A stretch of 24,639 nt of DNA from Euryarchaeota archaeon UBA19 (GTDB taxonomy: Archaea; Thermoplasmatota; Poseidoniia; Poseidoniales; Thalassarchaeaceae): positions 1 through 24,639 of the forward strand of contig DAPQ01000082.1 of the NCBI GenBank assembly GCA_002502175.1, written 5' to 3'. Under the pieces are notes generated by a model. That model did not search any database. It was not told the DNA's origin and was given only the letters and a program-made list of their open reading frames with translations. This document shows positions 23,897-24,639 of the stretch, in pieces (positions within the stretch are counted from its first letter, which is position 1; each line of letters opens with the position of its first letter). The translations under genes were made by a program, and so were the position numbers.

Positions 23897-24639
23897 ATGA
23901 GTGAAGACGTGCTACTGGTCGAGAACGTCCCAGTCGAAGGCTCAAGCCCCGCTGGTGGAGTGATTTCTGTTTGGACGTTAAATCGTCCAGAAAAACTCAA
24001 TGCTCTGAACAAAGATTCCCATACTGCTCTCAAACAGGCCTGTGATCAAGCGGAGGCTGATGACACCGTCCGAGTAGTGGTAATTCGTGGAGCTGCGCCC
24101 CTACCTGCCCCAGAGGGTAAGCGTCAGAAACCAGCCGCTTTTGCTGCTGGAGCGGATATTTCTGAGTTTGCAGGAAAGAATTCAGATGACGTTCGACCAT
24201 TCTTTGAGGATAATGCATGGGAAAGAGTTTGGAATCTATCAAAACCAACTATTGCAATGGTGGATGGCTTTGCTCTTGGAGGAGGAACCGAATTAGCACT
24301 TTCCTGTGATTTACGAATCGCTAGCACTCGGGCTAAGTTCGGAACCCCTGAAATTAATCTTGGACTGATTCCCGGTGGTGGCGGAACTCAACGGCTTTCG
24401 GATATTCTGGGCTATGGCAAAGCAATGGAGATGGTCCTGACTGGGGAAATGGTCGGGTCAGAAGAGGCGCTAAGACTTGGATTAGTTAACGATGTTGTAG
24501 AGCCTGAGCAACTTGAATCTAGAACAATGGAAATGGCAGAAAATATAGCCAAAAAGTCACCATATACTATCAAGGTTGCAAAACGAGCAGTCCGTTCTGC
24601 TCTCGATCTTGGAATGTCTGAAGGAATATTAGCAGAGAG
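23897..24639 (+). CDS. Enoyl-CoA hydratase/isomerase (crotonase) family, 3' end beyond window
   Basis: Crotonase-fold enzyme acting on an acyl-CoA, probably hydrating a 2-enoyl-CoA in fatty-acid or amino-acid breakdown. The 247 residues in view show LNRPEKLNALN (28-38), the oxyanion-hole segment FAAGADISEF (82-91), ALGGGTELALSCDLR with Glu132, and FGTPEINLGLIPGGGGTQRL with Glu152. Both acidic residues of true hydratases are kept. About 12 extra residues (PLPAPEGKRQKP, 68-79) stand before the oxyanion segment. The start is ATG 23897, 36 bp after the previous gene. No clear ribosome-binding site is seen. The window cuts off the C-terminus, so fusion to a 3-hydroxyacyl-CoA dehydrogenase cannot be excluded. 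Confidence 0.94.
   Translation, partial: MSEDVLLVENVPVEGSSPAGGVISVWTLNRPEKLNALNKDSHTALKQACDQAEADDTVRVVVIRGAAPLPAPEGKRQKPAAFAAGADISEFAGKNSDDVRPFFEDNAWERVWNLSKPTIAMVDGFALGGGTELALSCDLRIASTRAKFGTPEINLGLIPGGGGTQRLSDILGYGKAMEMVLTGEMVGSEEALRLGLVNDVVEPEQLESRTMEMAENIAKKSPYTIKVAKRAVRSALDLGMSEGILAE

Noticed and set aside
1..24639. Mobile elements, prophage or defence systems
   Set aside because: No transposase, integrase, nuclease, toxin-antitoxin or terminal repeat pattern was found on either strand; all sizeable frames belong to the genes listed.

Overview
The window looks like a stretch of marine archaeal chromosome, most likely Thermoplasmatota close to Marine Group II (Poseidoniales) or a sister lineage. 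The evidence is a group II chaperonin (thermosome), a standalone Bud32 KEOPS kinase, a DUF6015-type small protein known from Thermoplasmata, AT-rich TATA-like boxes about 26 bp before several start codons (leaderless genes), and very large secreted, Ca-binding-type surface proteins. Genes of bacterial type (DnaK, SDR-type threonine dehydrogenase, M17 aminopeptidase, ArsC) are interleaved, as is usual in this group. The exact taxon is inference.

Layout: (1) 1-2363: CTP synthase (minus, 3' end outside the window), divergent from an SDR-type L-threonine dehydrogenase. (2) 2345-6657: a protein-folding island. A divergent thermosome subunit (minus) is back to back with a Met-rich Hsp20-like protein followed by DnaK (plus); grpE and dnaJ are not in the window. 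(3) 6659-10572: minus-strand peptide/nitrogen genes: leucyl aminopeptidase, secreted M14 carboxypeptidase, agmatinase-family enzyme. (4) 10694-16609: a plus-strand run of a DUF6015-like protein, a 1006-residue secreted protein with Ig-like modules and a C-terminal anchor, and an ~790-residue protein with thrombospondin-3-like Asp repeats, a membrane anchor and a cytosolic tail. (5) 16622-17103: tRNA-Gly(GCC) and an ArsC/LMW-phosphatase protein on minus. (6) 17238-20498: an Mrp/NBP35 ATPase whose cysteine loop is replaced by an Ig-like segment, then an Aur1-like PAP2 membrane enzyme fused to a beta-propeller-like domain. (7) 20499-21584: quinolinate synthase NadA (minus). (8) 21664-24639: Bud32, RdgB/HAM1 NTP pyrophosphatase, a proline-rich membrane protein of unknown role, and the start of an enoyl-CoA hydratase.

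The region is dense: every gap is under 170 bp, and three convergent gene pairs abut or overlap (2345-2363, 6657/6659, 20498/20499). I see no insertion sequence, phage gene, CRISPR array or defence island. The most unusual points are the Mrp-family ATPase lacking CxxC with an Ig-like insertion, the Gly-to-Arg change in the thermosome GDGTT motif, the 75-residue super-repeat with paired cysteines in the surface protein, a perfect 20-bp palindrome centred on the carboxypeptidase start codon, and the Aur1-like/beta-propeller fusion.
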